Below are positions 11,891 through 23,596 of a DNA stretch of 64,000 bases, in pieces. The stretch is from Hippasteria phrygiana. Its lineage: Eukaryota > Echinodermata > Asteroidea > Valvatida > Goniasteridae. Both the position numbers and the translations under genes were made by a program. Location: NCBI GenBank assembly GCA_037893225.1, contig JAZGUH010000155.1:1921001-1985000 (forward strand), written 5' to 3'. The stretch's first letter is position 1. Each line of letters begins with the position of its first letter. A model generated the notes under the pieces. That model did not search any database. It was not told the DNA's origin and worked only from the letters and a program-made list of their open reading frames with translations.

Positions 11891-14527
11891 AAAAGCGAGC
11901 CCCACCCAGTATGCAATGATTGGTTGTTCACGTGGCGACACAACATGAATATACATTTCTGCACAGAGTCCAGAGATATGAGATTCTGAGAAAATAAAGT
12001 TTGAAATTTGTGAGCGCGTAAAGTAAAACAATCACACAAATATTGGGCCGATGAACTGTTGAATATACGTAATACGGCTGCCTCTTCAGCGATGGCTGCC
12101 GGGTCCTTCCGGACAACACATTCAAACATGATAATGTTCAGTGATGCATTTTTTTTTTTTGAATATTTTTTATTTAATCTTTTGTGTAAATATGTATATA
12201 CAACAAAATTCCAAACTAAATATTAAAATATATTGTGATTAAAGAATATAATTGGAAAAATTTCTAAATTCATAAGTTTATTTCTCAAAATGCGAATTTC
12301 ATAACATTTTAGCCTCGTGCGTTTATACATGTGTGCACTGTGGCCACTCCTTGGGAATTTTCCCAAGATCTTATTCCATGCTCTTTGCACAGTGTTTTCC
12401 TATCACCTTGGGAATTCTTGGGAAATTTACTACATGAATCTTAGGAATTTGATGAGTGGCCACGCTGCATGTGTGTACGTATTTCTGTACCGCGTGTATT
12501 TCCATCGAGATATTTATTGTGCGAAGTCACACACTGATACTAGAATATGAACTTCCAAACTCTGGAGTAAAAGGTAGGGTCGTGTTTGTGCATTACAAAT
12601 AACAAAATAAAGATGGAAACGGGATCGGAACGAATCGACCAGCGAATCAATTCGAGTTTTGGAATAAAATTTTAAAACAAACTTTCTGGCGCGAGCCGAA
12701 AAATAGGGGCGTGCATTTGAGAACAAATATTTTGTTTTGCCTGATGGTGTTGAGCCATTAGATTCCAGGTACTGTGGTGTAATATAAGGCACTTAATAAG
12801 GCACTTAATATCCGTCAGTTCTTCTCTGTTCCAGATTAAAATTACGTTTTGTCAAGAGTTTTAACTTAATTAAATTTGTACTTTTTACCACAATTTCAAA
12901 AAATGGCTGCCCATTATGCTTATCAGGTACGCTGTGCTAACGATCATGTCCATGTACTCACACGATCAACATGCCCGACTCATTGAGTCAATTCCCGGAG
13001 TTGTGGTACATTTTGTCTTTATACAAATGTGACATTTGTGACTGCAAGCTTGAATTGTCATTTATTGGGTAGATTCATTTTAGCGTTCGAAATTAGCTTT
13101 AAAACTAGACGTTTAATCACGAGCTTTGGCATCGTTTTCGTTGTGGCGATATCCAATAATGCTATGGTCTATGTACGTACATGTATGTACGCTACAGGTA
13201 GGAACATGTATTCGCATTGCTTGTGCGATGTATAGGGACGCGTTTGGTTCACCTCCTGTTAGTCTGTGATTACACATGCATTGCGATGTTATGGGGTGTT
13301 GTTATGTGCGTGGCTTAGGCATTATCATGCATGGCATTTTAATGCATGCGCTTTTAGGGAAATAGAAAGAAAGACATCAGACGGGAAAAAATAGTAAGAA
13401 GAAATGCGTTTTTATTTTATTTTATTTTATTTTATTTCAGAAGACACATTCATCTTCATTGGTGTTAAAATATCTGATACCATAATCAAAATTAAGCTTT
13501 CTGAAATATGTCGGAAAGTCGAATATGTCGGAACTTAATTTGAAAGTCGGAAGAATCTCATCCCTGTGAGAGTTGTGCATGTGGGGGAGAAGAGTTACAT
13601 ATTTACTCAAGGAGTTAATTACTCAGGAAGTCCGAGTAAATGTATCAGTGGGATGTTTTTTTCTGGACTGAGTACTAGGCAGTCTTTCCCCTTGACTTTG
13701 GCAGCAAAAAATTATGAATTATGGGTTTTTTAAGCAAGATTAAATAGAATGTACATTAGGGGTGTGCATTTACGGGTAGTAAAAGAACCGGGTAACCCGG
13801 GTACCCGTTAAAGAAACCCAACCCAAAACTTCCAATCCCGGAAGTTGCTATATCTTTCGCTGAGATTCAAAAGTCTGATTTCAGACAAAAGTCTGAAAAA
13901 TCTCATGCCTGTCCAGTAAACATGATCACTACTCCGCCATTACATGTTCCGGCACACATGCATGGGCATATCACAAAAGACAGAAGCTCTATACAGTTGT
14001 ATTTATTGTGGAATGAGGCATGCTATTATGTCTGGTCGAGGCTCTTGATCCATACCCAGACTACAAAAATCACAAACGGTAAATTCCTTTTGTCAATTTT
14101 CATGAGCGTCATAAACATGAAATCTGTGCTGGTTTCCCATGGTTGTCCCACAAAATTTGATTTTTTAACGATTTTTCCACAATGTGCGATTTTCTTTCAG
14201 TTATAATTGAGAAGAAAACTTGATGAAAAAGATAATAAAAACGGCACCTAAAAATTATCACGAGCGTAGTTTTAATCTCTTTCACCAGTCGTAAATGAAG
14301 TGTTTTTACGGAAGAAACATCGAGGTCTACACTGATCGGAGTCTTTTCCGGCTGAATTAAAGGTTAAACATTGACCTGTAACATGCAAAAACTACTGCGC
14401 ATGCAATGGTACCAGTGCGATACAACCTACACCGCGCCACCCGCTATGGGCTCTGTGCACCACCAAAAGAGGGCGCTTTTTCACATAGCAACGTGGGCGG
14501 GCCATTGATCTCCATTATAAAGATTGG
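11891..14527. other. Spacer; contains a TTTTA microsatellite and possible element ends
   Basis: No supported gene. 13409-13437 is a run of TTTTA units. GTGGCCACTC occurs inverted near 12340 and 12450 around a TTGGGAAT repeat, a possible 125-bp miniature element. AGGGGTGTGCATTTACGGGTA-like sequence at 13759 followed by CCGGGTAACCCGGG resembles a hAT-type terminus, but no partner end was found. Confidence 0.4.
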
Positions 14528-14812
14528 ATGGACCGCGTGAGCATTTTATTAGAGGGTGAAGAACGTGACGCGACTGCGATGTGTGCACTTTCAAACAGAG
14601 TTTCATGGGGGAAAATGGATTTCGCAACCAAATTGGTCAAAATAGACAAGAACAATGATTTAAGTATTAAAGAGGGTTTGCAGTATCACCTGAAATTGAT
14701 CTCTTTTAAGTTGTGTGGTTCTGAGAAGAACCGGTTTGTTCAACAATGCAACAATTGCGCCGCTGAGGGGGTACTTGTGCACAGAGTCCATAACTGGGTC
14801 AGTTTGACATAA
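14528..14812 (+). CDS. Hypothetical 94-residue ORF or first exon
   Basis: Opens with MDRVSILLEGEERDATAM in a reasonable initiation context (GGATGG) and runs 94 residues with balanced composition, unlike the neighbouring random ORFs. No domain is recognised. Two Cys near the end (QQCNNCAAE) form a CxxC pair. The stop lies at the start of a dispersed repeat (from about 14800), so the true reading may have been truncated by that repeat or may splice out earlier. No homologous copy is present elsewhere in the window. Confidence 0.25.
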   Translation: MDRVSILLEGEERDATAMCALSNRVSWGKMDFATKLVKIDKNNDLSIKEGLQYHLKLISFKLCGSEKNRFVQQCNNCAAEGVLVHRVHNWVSLT

Positions 14813-15780
14813 CCAGTTTGGCGTAACATGGACACGTCCATATTTCCATTTTTTTGTTTTTTCAATACTTTAAATATAAATATGGGTACTAATTATAAGA
14901 TGTACATGTACTATGCAACACAAGAACACTTTCTTTATGGTAGTCAGTGTCCAAATATAGCAGAGACAGCAAAAACAGACGTGAGAGTGGACGTAACATG
15001 GACACTGTGTCCACTGTTACGTCCACACATGAATGTTTTTTTTGTTCTTGCTGTTTCTGAGCTATTTGGACACTGACAACCATAACAAAACGTGTTTTCT
15101 GGTAGCATTGAGTGTCTTTTAGTTAGTACATATATATAGTAAGTTGCATAATTATTTATTTAATGACGAAAAATTAAGGCAGTCTGGACGTAACATTTAG
15201 TACTGACATGGTATTACATGAAAATGCACATTTCCATTTTGTAACAATTTCGACATTTATATAAATAATTATGCAAACTCACTCTGTATACTAATTACAA
15301 AACACAAACTGCAACACAAAAAACATTTATGATATTCAATATCCAAATGCAGCACAACAGCAGAAATATATGTACATGTATGGTCATGGTCTATCATGGT
15401 GTCCATGTTACGTCTGCACCGATTTTCAAATTCTTGCTATTTCTGCTATATTTGGACACTGACTGCCGTAAAAAGGTGTTTCATTGTTGCATAGTGTGTC
15501 TTTTATTTATTGTACGTACTAAAATGTATTAAAGTGTTGAAAAACCACAACAATTTAAATGTTGGACACGGTGTCTATTTTTTACATAAAGAAAACACAC
15601 TTTTTATCATATTTTTGTTAAAATATAACTTACATGATTGAAACTTTCTCAAATAATCTCACACCCAAAGACGGATGTCCCATAAAATAACTGAATTAAA
15701 TGTAATGATGGTTTTAATGATATGGTCAAAAAACACACTGTGTCCCAACCTGGTGGAATGACCCAGCTAGCACGGTGGGC
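14800..15780. repeat. Dispersed repeat family D, diverged copy
   Basis: Related to 29560-30955 and 44600-46040, and by its last 120 bp to 27571-27690 and 42595-42715. Recurrent words are GTTTGACGTAAC, GGACACNGTGTCC and TGTTACGTCCA. 14990-15030 is a near-perfect inverted repeat centred on GACACTGTGTC. The right end of the family reads AACCYGGTGGAATGACCC. No protein is encoded that I recognise, so this is probably a nonautonomous element. Confidence 0.6.
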
Positions 15781-16788
15781 TGTGCGGTGTAGGTTGTACG
15801 GTTGCATATTGCCGGTCGGCCGTGTACGAACAGGAACATTCCGATGGATAAAATCATGTTGTGCGATCATGATTTTCGGAGGTTTCAGATTTAGTTGTAT
15901 AAAATGCAATGGAATGCTTTAAAAATCACAATGATTACCTTGAGGATGGAGAAGAGAAAAAGACGTACGCAAGTGGATTTTGGTTGAATCATGAACATGA
16001 TTGAATGTCACGAACTGTGCCCTTTTCTGTCTGACTTTTTCCTCGACTTTTTTAAGTAAGAAGTGAACTTTTTTTTATGAGCCCATGACTCTAACCATGA
16101 TTCAGGCCTTTTAATTTGTTACAACACTGAACATTTTTCTCATCGTAAAATTTACAGGAGGCAGTGTCTGGAAATTGGGCATGAAGTGTACTGTATTGTA
16201 CATGTTTATGTGCATGTGTATTCTGCAGCGCGACCCAGATTTCGGACACGTATTTTGGTCCGACAAATTTTCTGATTTGTTGTTCTCCATATGCCAGTTT
16301 CATCTCTGTGAAATATGCATTTCTGAAAATCAGATACAGTCAAGCACTGGCGCAGCGGTGGCCCGCGGGGTGTGGCAATTGTGCCATTATTATAAATCTT
16401 GCACCCTGCAGGTTTGGCAACGTGCCAATCATTTTGTGGGGATGGCCAAGGGATTCCCGGAAGAACATTGTATGCAAAGCGCATGTACTATCGATCGGCA
16501 CGATCGCTATTGGAGAGGTTTTTTCAATGTACTTCCGAACCTGAACTGAACCAATGTTCGGGGAAAAAGTAAGAACCGAACCGAACCGAACCGAACCTGG
16601 AGGATCAACTGCAGCATTACATTCATAGAAGACTTTATTATGACTTGTACAATTTCTAAAGACATAATTATAAGGTACAGGAGAGAGACAGGTCAAGAAA
16701 TAAATTGTATTCATTATTACACGCAGTGACAAATTTCCTATCAACTGATGATCTTTAATTCATTGAAATTATTTCTTTATATACGCAG
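15781..16788. other. Spacer upstream of the recombinase-gene exons
   Basis: No supported gene. 16565-16600 has four tandem GAACC units (CCGAACCGAACC), similar to the GAACC-rich stretch near 1560-1610. Confidence 0.4.
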
Positions 16789-16875
16789 GAAAATCGTATG
16801 TATCATGGTCAAAGAGAGAAACTGATACAGTTGTGAAACACTTCAGAAAGTGGGTGTACGGAACAGGTTTGCCAC
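16789..16875 (+). pseudogene. Penultimate exon of Crypton-like recombinase gene
   Basis: An acceptor (TTTATATACGCAG) and a donor (GTAAGT) bound an 87-nt open interval reading SYVSWSKRETDTVVKHF then RKWVYGTGLP. The W-x-K-x-E...V-x-x-H-F pattern followed by a Pro matches the C-terminal tail that follows the recombinase domain in related invertebrate and fish proteins (recalled, not searched). It ends in phase 1, exactly what the exon at 17817-17956 needs. It is the only copy of this exon found in the window. Confidence 0.5.
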
Positions 16876-17816
16876 GTAAGTTACGTTGTAATTTTAAGAG
16901 ACTAAGACCAAATTGTTTTTACCTTTCTGAAATGTATTCTTAAAAACGAATATCAGATTATCAAAATCAAATGCAATTTATTCCACACTTTAAATTAATA
17001 AATGATTCAAAATGCCAGTTTAAATAAAGATGTTTTGTCCGATTTTTCAAAAAGTGTATTATTAATCTAAATGTATGCAGGTGACCTTTTCCATAACCCT
17101 AACCCAAATTTACCTCTAGAGGCCCGAAACATTATGGGTACAGGAAAATGTCCCTACAACTCGGTCAGCCTTTTCCAAACAAAGAAAATGTCCCCATATC
17201 TAGGTGTAGGCGAACCCACATACACCCAAATGGGGTACCTCTGGTATAGACTTTACTTTCCTTCTTTTATTCTCCTATTGAAATAACAAACCCGTAGCGT
17301 TAACTTTGTGGGGTACCATTGTCCCCATTGTTACCTTTTCTTCCCAATAACCCGTAAGGAGACTAATGTTGCAACACACACACACGATCAGCATCTGATG
17401 GGGATGTCATATATCTACTCGGTCACACAGTTGACTTTAAACTTTTCTGCTTAAAACCAAATTTGATCTGCGGTAAAAGTTCTCTTAAATTACCAAATCA
17501 ATGAAGGTACTCATTAAACCTATTTTACTTTTGAGGAGACAAATTAGCTCTCAGAAAGTCAAAAAGTAGAAAAGTAAAATTTTGTTTTAGTCCCCTTTAA
17601 GTATTGCGCATCATTATAAAAAAGTTTCTCCTCCTGTCAAGGGCGGAAATTAAAACCAATTTCATTGCAATGCACCTACATGTAACTAGCCTTTCCAGAC
17701 ATTTGTTTGTCAATGTTGACTTTTCTGTTCTTTGTTCATACCTTGTATGTACATGTACAGTGTTTTGTAGAAATCAGGCCATCAGGCTGTGTATTTATAT
17801 TTTTATGTCCTTGCAG

Positions 17817-17956
17817 GCAAAGCTGATATTATGCAATTTCTCAAAGCAAGCAACCCACCACCAGTACCGTACGACTGGGTAACAGTTAGAACAAAGGTAC
17901 TCAATGAGCAGTCAGCAGCCAACAGAAGAGTGAAAAGGGGACTTCAAACAATGTAA
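17817..17956 (+). pseudogene. Terminal exon of Crypton-like recombinase gene, copy 1
   Basis: An acceptor TTTTTATGTCCTTGCAG precedes 17817. Taking one base from the previous exon, it reads RKADIMQFLKASN, then PPPVPYDWVTVRTKVLNEQ, and ends GLQTM at TAA 17954-17956. The phase fits the exon ending at 16875. The identical exon recurs at 36663-36802, and a truncated piece with a frameshift lies at 21007-21044. The intact reading in two copies suggests coding origin. Assignment to the recombinase gene is inferred from phase, order and remembered family architecture. Confidence 0.5.
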
Positions 17957-18512
17957 CTTCGTATGGGTAACCTCATGAAAACTGAAATTGTAAAGATCAC
18001 TCTTTTAAGTGCTTTACACGTGATTTTTGTAGCTGTTCCGGAAGTTTTCCGAAACAGCCCTTGTTTTCGTTAAGATTTATTTTTTAAATTTTGTTTAGCA
18101 TTTGTACACGTTTTTTTTCTTACCGGCACTTTGGGTACTTTTATACTTGACAGACACTTGGAACAACTGCTCACAATGTGTGCCGAACTTTTACGTCATG
18201 ATGACGTCATCACATGTCACGTGACGTCATCTTAAAGGGGCAGTTTTTAAAGGCTCATATCTACAGAAGTACAAGTCCGATTAAGTTGAAAAGTTTTCAA
18301 AGTAAACAAAGAAACTGGCAGGAGCGGGATTAAGTTGAAAAGTAATATCTACGTAGCCCAGTAGGTTTATAGATAAAAATTGACATGACATTATGATGAC
18401 GTCATTACATGTCACGTGACGTCATCTTAAAGGGGCATTTTTGGAAGGCATATATAAACAAAAGTACAAATCCCATTAAGTTGAAAAGTTTTTCAAAGTG
18501 AACAAAGAAACT

Positions 18513-18584
18513 GGCAGGAGCGGGATTCGAACCTGCGACCTCCGGGTTACCGTAACGGCGCTCTACCAACTGAGCTATCTTGCC
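18513..18584 (-). tRNA. tRNA-Thr(GGU)-derived SINE head or pseudogene, copy 1
   Basis: On the minus strand this folds as a 72-nt cloverleaf: acceptor arms GGCAAGA/TCCTGCC (one mismatch), D arm GCTC/GAGC, T arm GCAGG/CCCGC (one mismatch), loop TTCGAAT. Box A (TAGCTCAGTTGG) and box B (GGTTCGAATCC) are intact, so pol III could start here. The anticodon position reads GGT (Thr), but base 33 is C and two anticodon-stem pairs are broken, so it is unlikely to decode. Two more identical copies and a headless piece (18312-18340) in the same repeat context indicate a tRNA-derived SINE or duplicated pseudogene. Confidence 0.7.
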
Positions 18585-19489
18585 CTATGTTGGCGGTCTC
18601 CCAAATTGTCAGTATCTTTGTTCGGGTGGGCGCTAGTCAGAAGTCATAAACCCAGAATGCCGCATAGCCAGGGATCACACCTAATTTTACGATACAACCT
18701 GGGAAGCGTTATTGTGGGGATCACTCAATGAGGATACGACTTATGATTTAATTATGTCTGATAGGCAGTGGCCTTTTTTACTGTCTGTGGTGTGTGCTGC
18801 AGATTGCGACGTACAAGGAGACCCAACGTATTATTATTGTGCTTACATGTTACGATGTTAAAAGTTCCATTTCATATTCCTGGTTGTTGTTACCCTGAAA
18901 TAGGGTGTTGACTCGGTCTGTGACAGATTCTGGTTTTTCATGTGGTCTCAAGAGCGTTTGGTTTTTCTGGCATTGGTGATTGCCATTTTGAAGCATTTGC
19001 CAATTCCTGTGACCATTGATGTAGGCATGCAGTTCCTGGTCATCCCTCTCTCAAGAAAACGATACCGTACGGCACTTCTTGAAACGGTCCAGCCACCTGC
19101 AATATGTCACTGCAGCAAGCACGTGCAACTGTGTGATTGGTCAGCATGCAGTTCATTTAAATCATTGCCAACTGCATCGTCGTTGCGTGCAGTACTGGGC
19201 GCGTTTCTTCAAAGGATTGCGGTAACCGTTGCGGCCGCTTTGCATCTTCGGCCTTACACCGGCGGTATGCTTTGATCATTGTAAGTTGCACCACAATGAA
19301 TAGGCTGCTCCAACCATTTATTCCTCCATGCTCGAACGATACTACGGACGCTAAATGCCCCTTTTCTGTAGCTGAGTTTGGGTTTATTGAATGTGATCGT
19401 GGGAGATTTCTGAACTTAACAAAAGGATTCCAGTTTCTTCCGTGGCCTAATTACGCAAGTTTATTTCTGCACCTGGCGATTTTGAGTTC

Positions 19490-19621
19490 ACCGGTCCGAT
19501 ATTTCGAGTTAGCGTGGGCATGTTTATACATGATTTGCTATTTTTTTTAGGGGAATAAATGTTTACTTCGAGTTTAACAGGTTTTCGAGTTAATCGGTTT
19601 TGATTTATCAAGATTTCACTG
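19490..19621. mobile_element. Tigger/pogo-type element, right-end fragment
   Basis: Ends ATCAAGATTTCACTG followed by TA. Reverse-complemented, this is the CAGTGAAATCTYGATAA terminus seen at 22587. It contains repeated TTCGAGTTAA words typical of Tigger ends. No transposase sequence is attached. Confidence 0.55.
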
Positions 19622-20178
19622 TATAATAAAGCTGATGACAACGATAAAAAAAAAGTCTTTCAGAAGAGTTCTGTTCTGAAAATTGTCAATGCCTGAAAGG
19701 TGTGAAAGTAGGGGAAAAAAGTGATCAAAAGATATGTTTTTATTAGACATATTTTTGTCAATCTACCGTGACTTTTCTTTAGAATAACAAAATTAAGTTC
19801 AATGGAGACACACGGTAAACTAACATCCCTGTGAACTTACTGCAACCTTGATGTAAAATAAGGCAACCTAAAAAAAAAATAATAACTTATTTCTCATCAG
19901 TGGCCGGGCGGATTTTTCGTGCCGGATGGATATTTTCTATATTTTATAACTATAAAAGTTAAAATATAAATGCACCGGACTCCCAGAGATATATTATGAC
20001 GTTTTCGAGCATAGGGAGACCGGTTACCGTTTTTCTTTGGGTATGGGGCGACCGACCGCCTTAGGGCGACCGATTAACGGTCGCCTTAAAGGATAACCAA
20101 TAGGAAAAATTTGGGTTAGGTGACATTTTTTAAAATGCACAAACGCCATAGACCGGTCGCCCTAATGCGGGAAGGGGC

Positions 20179-20180
20179 AT

Positions 20181-20215
<35 letters not shown>

Positions 20216-20383
20216 TGGTAAAGGTGAAACAGTGCTCACCGGATAGTTTTACCCGAGCTTTCGGTGCAATGCACCTTCTATCCGGTGAGCACTGTTTCAC
20301 CTTTACCATATATATTTTCTATGCTCTACAGTGCTACGCAGCATCCCCACATTTGTTATATATATATATATATATATATATAC
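20179..20383. repeat. TA microsatellites around a perfect 35-bp hairpin
   Basis: (TA)n at 20179-20218 and 20357-20383. Between them 20211-20245 and 20279-20313 are exact reverse complements (35 bp) with a 33-nt loop that contains its own small stem (GGTGCA/TGCACC). The parallel (TA)n at 31989-32020 has no hairpin, so it was inserted or formed at the TA repeat. Confidence 0.85.
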
Positions 20384-20653
20384 TGCTATTTCCTACGGAA
20401 AGGGGAAACGGAGTTGTGTAAAAGTGAACGTTAAGGGGAAAGGTGACGACTTTTTCGCCCTAACGTCACAGCTACCTTTTCTAGCGAGAATTTTACTGTC
20501 GGAAATGTCTTTATATCGTTCTTTGGGGTCTAAATAGAATGATTTTCCTTGTTTGGTCGAAAAAGGTTAAGTTTGGGTTAGGTTACAGTAAAAAGAAGTT
20601 TGTGCACAAGTCTATGGGATTTCGCCTTTACGCCGGACATAGCGTAATATTAT

Positions 20654-21020
20654 GACGTCTTCGGTCTCGAAAGAGCTGGTCTCGGTCTTAGTCTCAGTCT
20701 CGAAAGCCTTGGTCTCGGTCTTGGTCTCTTGACTACAACACTGGTATGGGCCCCTTGTCCAGGGTCACGGACCCCTACTGCCTTGTAGGGTGGTCTATTT
20801 AGGCAAAGGCTAGCAGATGGCAACTGTATACAAATTGCTTCGGCCTTCGGCAGCAGGAAGGTGAATATGGCAACAGCGAATGACGACAGACTGTCTATCC
20901 GGTGTGTCATCGAAGCTCGCAGGACTGGTGGTCGCAGTCCTCGGCAGACAGAGGTTCTGATAAAACAAGTTCTGCGGATTACTGCGAGCTAGTGGAGGAG
21001 TGGTGCCACCCACCACCAGT
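20654..21020. repeat. Fragment carrying a hAT right end, copy of 32930-33295
   Basis: Nearly identical to 32930-33295. It includes the right end of the hAT element described at 32172-33022 (GGTCTCGGTCTTAG-type repeats ending CTACAACACTG then GTATGGGC) and its right flank. The left part of the hAT is missing, so the copy was truncated during duplication. Confidence 0.75.
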
Positions 21021-21200
21021 ACCGTAAGACTGGGTAACAGTTAGAACAACTGCTCACAATGTGTGCCAAACTTTTACGTCATGATGACGTCATCACATGT
21101 CACGTGACGTCATCTTAAAGGGGCAGTTTTTGAAGGCCCATATCTACAGAAGTACAAGTCCGATTAAGTTGAAAAGTTTTTCAAAGTGAACAAAGAAACT

Positions 21201-21272
21201 GGCAGGAGCGGGATTCGAACCTGCGACCTCCGGGTTACCGTAACGGCGCTCTACCAACTGAGCTATCTTGCC
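21201..21272 (-). tRNA. tRNA-Thr(GGU)-derived SINE head or pseudogene, copy 2
   Basis: Same 72-nt sequence and box A/box B as at 18513-18584, inside the extra 2.6 kb of block B copy 1. Immediately left, a truncated piece of the recombinase terminal exon (21007-21044) is fused to the TGACGTCA-rich leader at the word GAACAACTGCTC, a likely recombination junction. Confidence 0.7.
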
Positions 21273-22586
21273 CTATGTTGGCGGTCTCCCAAATTGTCAG
21301 TATCTTTGTTCGGGTGGGCGCTAGTCAGAAGTCATAACCCAGAATGCCGCATAGCCAGGGATCACACCTAATTTTACGATACAACCTGGGAAGCGTCATT
21401 GTGGGGATCACGCAATGAGGATACGACTTATGATTTAATTATGTCTGATAGGCAGTGGCCTTTTTTACTGTCTGTGGTGTGTGCTGCAGATTGCGACGTA
21501 CAAGGAGACCCAACGTATTATTATTGTGCTTACATGTTGCGATGTTAATAGTTCCATTTCATATTCCTGGTTGTTGTTACCCTGAGATAGGGTGTTGACT
21601 CGGTCTGTGACAGGTTTGGTTTTTCTGGCATTGGTGATTGCCATTTTGAAGCATTTGCCAATTCCTGTGACCATTGATGTAGGCATGCAGTTCCTGGTCA
21701 TCCTGCAGTATTACTCGGTGGTCGCTGGTGTGCTGTACAGTTTGTCAGCGATGTCATGAATACAAGGAACAGGAACTCCAGACAAAACTTTAGCCTCATG
21801 AGGAGCTACCATTGACCGCCACTTCTTGTTGGTGATCGGCCAAGAAGTTGCAGATCAATCAGTGTGTTTCACATCTGATGATACCACAGAATTCCAACTT
21901 AATTGGTGGGTGACCATATTACAAATGCCTTGTCGAAATATAAAACTGCCATATCGAATTGCTGATTGTAAAGGTTAGGCACAATTGTGATTACAGGAAC
22001 GGTTTCGTCTGAATCTATGCTGGGAATTAGTGAACAGATTGTAGTTTTCCATATGATGCATACTATTGCTGACTATAATGGTAGTTGGTGACATGTCAAT
22101 AATTTTCTGGTATAGAGCTCTCCCTTTTTAAAGATTGGAAGATTTTGGTGACTGTATGGTGTTTCTGGGTGTGGGGAGGGGGACCTTTGTTTAGGATGGT
22201 GTAAATTTATGTTTTCCTGTGCATATTAAGAGTTCAAAGGCTCTGCTTTTGCAGCTGGTGAAGTATTAATACTTCGGTGGATTGAATGGAGCTACTCCCA
22301 TGCTGTCTACCTTTTGTAGACCCAGGTATGACCAGATATTCGTCTGTACTGGTGGTGTCTGTCATTGGGTCATTAAAATTGTTATTGTCACTTTCTGACA
22401 TTATGCAATGAATGAAAATAGTCCCAGTGATGCGGAGTTTTGTTTTTCTTTGCTGTATGATGCACTTCTTGTTTCTTGCTTGGTCCCATTTGACAGGCAC
22501 GGCAGGTAGTAACGACTACGTGTATGGGTAATTCCACCGGGTTGGGTCACAATGTGTGACATTTATCCATATCTTTAAAAGTACTA

Positions 22587-22878
22587 CAGTGAAATCTCGA
22601 TAAGTCAAACCTCAGGGGAATGGGCTCCAACTTTGAGTTAAGCGGAGTTTCGAGTTACCCAAGGTCCCCTTTTTGCCCAAAGATTACGAACGTGAATACC
22701 TAGCGAATATCCAATGTAATGGCCATGAAATACAGAACGAAATTATCGCATTTTTAGGCGACCTTTGCTTCGCTTTCCGTCGTTGCAGGTCTCCCCCTTT
22801 AGTGTGAGAGAATGGTCCGACAAGAAAAAATAGAAAAGGCCCGTTTCATTGGCGTTAAAGATGTCTCTTACCTCCTTG
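22587..22878 (-). mobile_element. Truncated Tigger (TcMar) element with transposase scrap, copy 1
   Basis: A terminal repeat CAGTGAAATCTCGATAAG begins at 22587 after TA (22585-22586). The same flank without insertion exists at about 29523-29535 (AAAGTACTATTGAA). On the minus strand, about 22760-22870 reads EVRDIFNANETGLFY, then KGETCNDGKRSKGR, the Tigger DDE_1 region around the first catalytic Asp. That Asp (normally NADETGLF) is Asn here, so even an intact copy would be dead. The far end is replaced by recombinase-gene sequence at about 22879. Confidence 0.75.
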
Positions 22879-23080
22879 GGAGAAAACCCGACAGGCCCTG
22901 TCCAATCTGCGGCACCTTTCAAAGCCAATTGAAACGCCACATTATGTTTCGACACAAAACAAATAAAAAAGTAAAAGCCATTCAAAACCTCCCAAAACAG
23001 GAGCAGAATGTAGCATTCAAAAAGTTGAGGCTGGAAGGGATCTACACTAAACAAAGAGATCCTTCAACAAGTACCAAGTG
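22879..23080 (+). pseudogene. C2H2 zinc-finger exon of Crypton-like recombinase gene, copy 1
   Basis: Reads KPDRPCPICGTFQSQLKRH then IMFRHKT, a C2H2 finger (C-x2-C-x12-H), followed by NLPKQEQNVAFKKLRLEGIY, a motif that also starts the copy at 25211. The upstream part of the open frame (from 22812) is antisense Tigger sequence, so the Met there is not the native start. At about 23075 the reading meets a 400-bp insertion bounded by CCACGGCGG-type inverted ends (23095-23500). After the insertion the gene resumes at 23505. Confidence 0.55.
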
Positions 23081-23504
23081 GTACAGCCCACGGCGGGTAT
23101 ACGCGTTAAAACTTCACTGGTCCACGAACCGTACAACTGCGAATTTTGCAATGCAATGGGGCGTGATCTAATATACAGATTAGATGTTCATTAGACGCAT
23201 GTGCATCAGTGTTAACAAAAAAAACATTCCCAACTGACTTGCATAACCGTGATACACGCGGAGCATGGAAACACACCCGAGTAAACACCTTTAATCGCGG
23301 ACCTCCTATTGTCCCTCTTTTGTTTGTACTTTAACTTTTTCGGAAGGCCTCCCATATGTTTTCTACATGATTTTCAATCGTGGACCCTATTGTCCTCTTT
23401 GTTAAAGGTCCACGGTTTGAATAGCTATACAAACTCACTCACACAACCACCAGCATAAGCAGCAGTAGACCACGGCGCATTTCACACCGCCGTGGCAAAA
23501 AGGT
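23081..23504. mobile_element. Small insertion in the recombinase gene
   Basis: Interrupts the reading between the two zinc-finger segments. The comparison is 25300-25325, where the same gene is continuous (GAGATCCTTCAAAAAGGTGG). The edges share an inverted CCACGGCGG near 23090 and 23493. The interior (CTCCTATTGTCCCTCTTTTG ... TTTGTTAAAGGTCCACG) is related to 28150-28290, so it belongs to a local repeat family. Also present at 39291-39714. Confidence 0.5.
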
Positions 23505-23596
23505 GGCTGCAACCGAAAACTACTACAGCAGAAGAAAACCAAGGTAGAAACAAAGACTGTAATGTGCGGCAACTGCCATGGATTTTATAGCCATAA
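23505..23596 (+). pseudogene. Second zinc-finger segment of recombinase gene, 5' half
   Basis: Reads KKTKVETKTVMCGNCHGFYSH up to the Harbinger insertion. The other half of the finger (FWKHK, C) follows the insertion at 24745. In the uninterrupted copy at 25370-25450 the finger is C-x2-C-x11-H-x3-C. Confidence 0.6.

Noticed and set aside
14509..14530. TTATAAAG as a TATA box for the ORF at 14528
   Set aside because: It lies about 8 bases before the ATG, too close for transcription to start between them.
18498..18731. 77-residue ORF across the tRNA-like repeat (also at 21186 and 37343)
   Set aside because: It reads the antisense of the tRNA-like head; conservation is explained by the duplicated repeat, not by a protein.
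22812..22878. Native N-terminus of the zinc-finger protein at the Met 22812
   Set aside because: This stretch is antisense Tigger transposase; the gene part begins near 22879.
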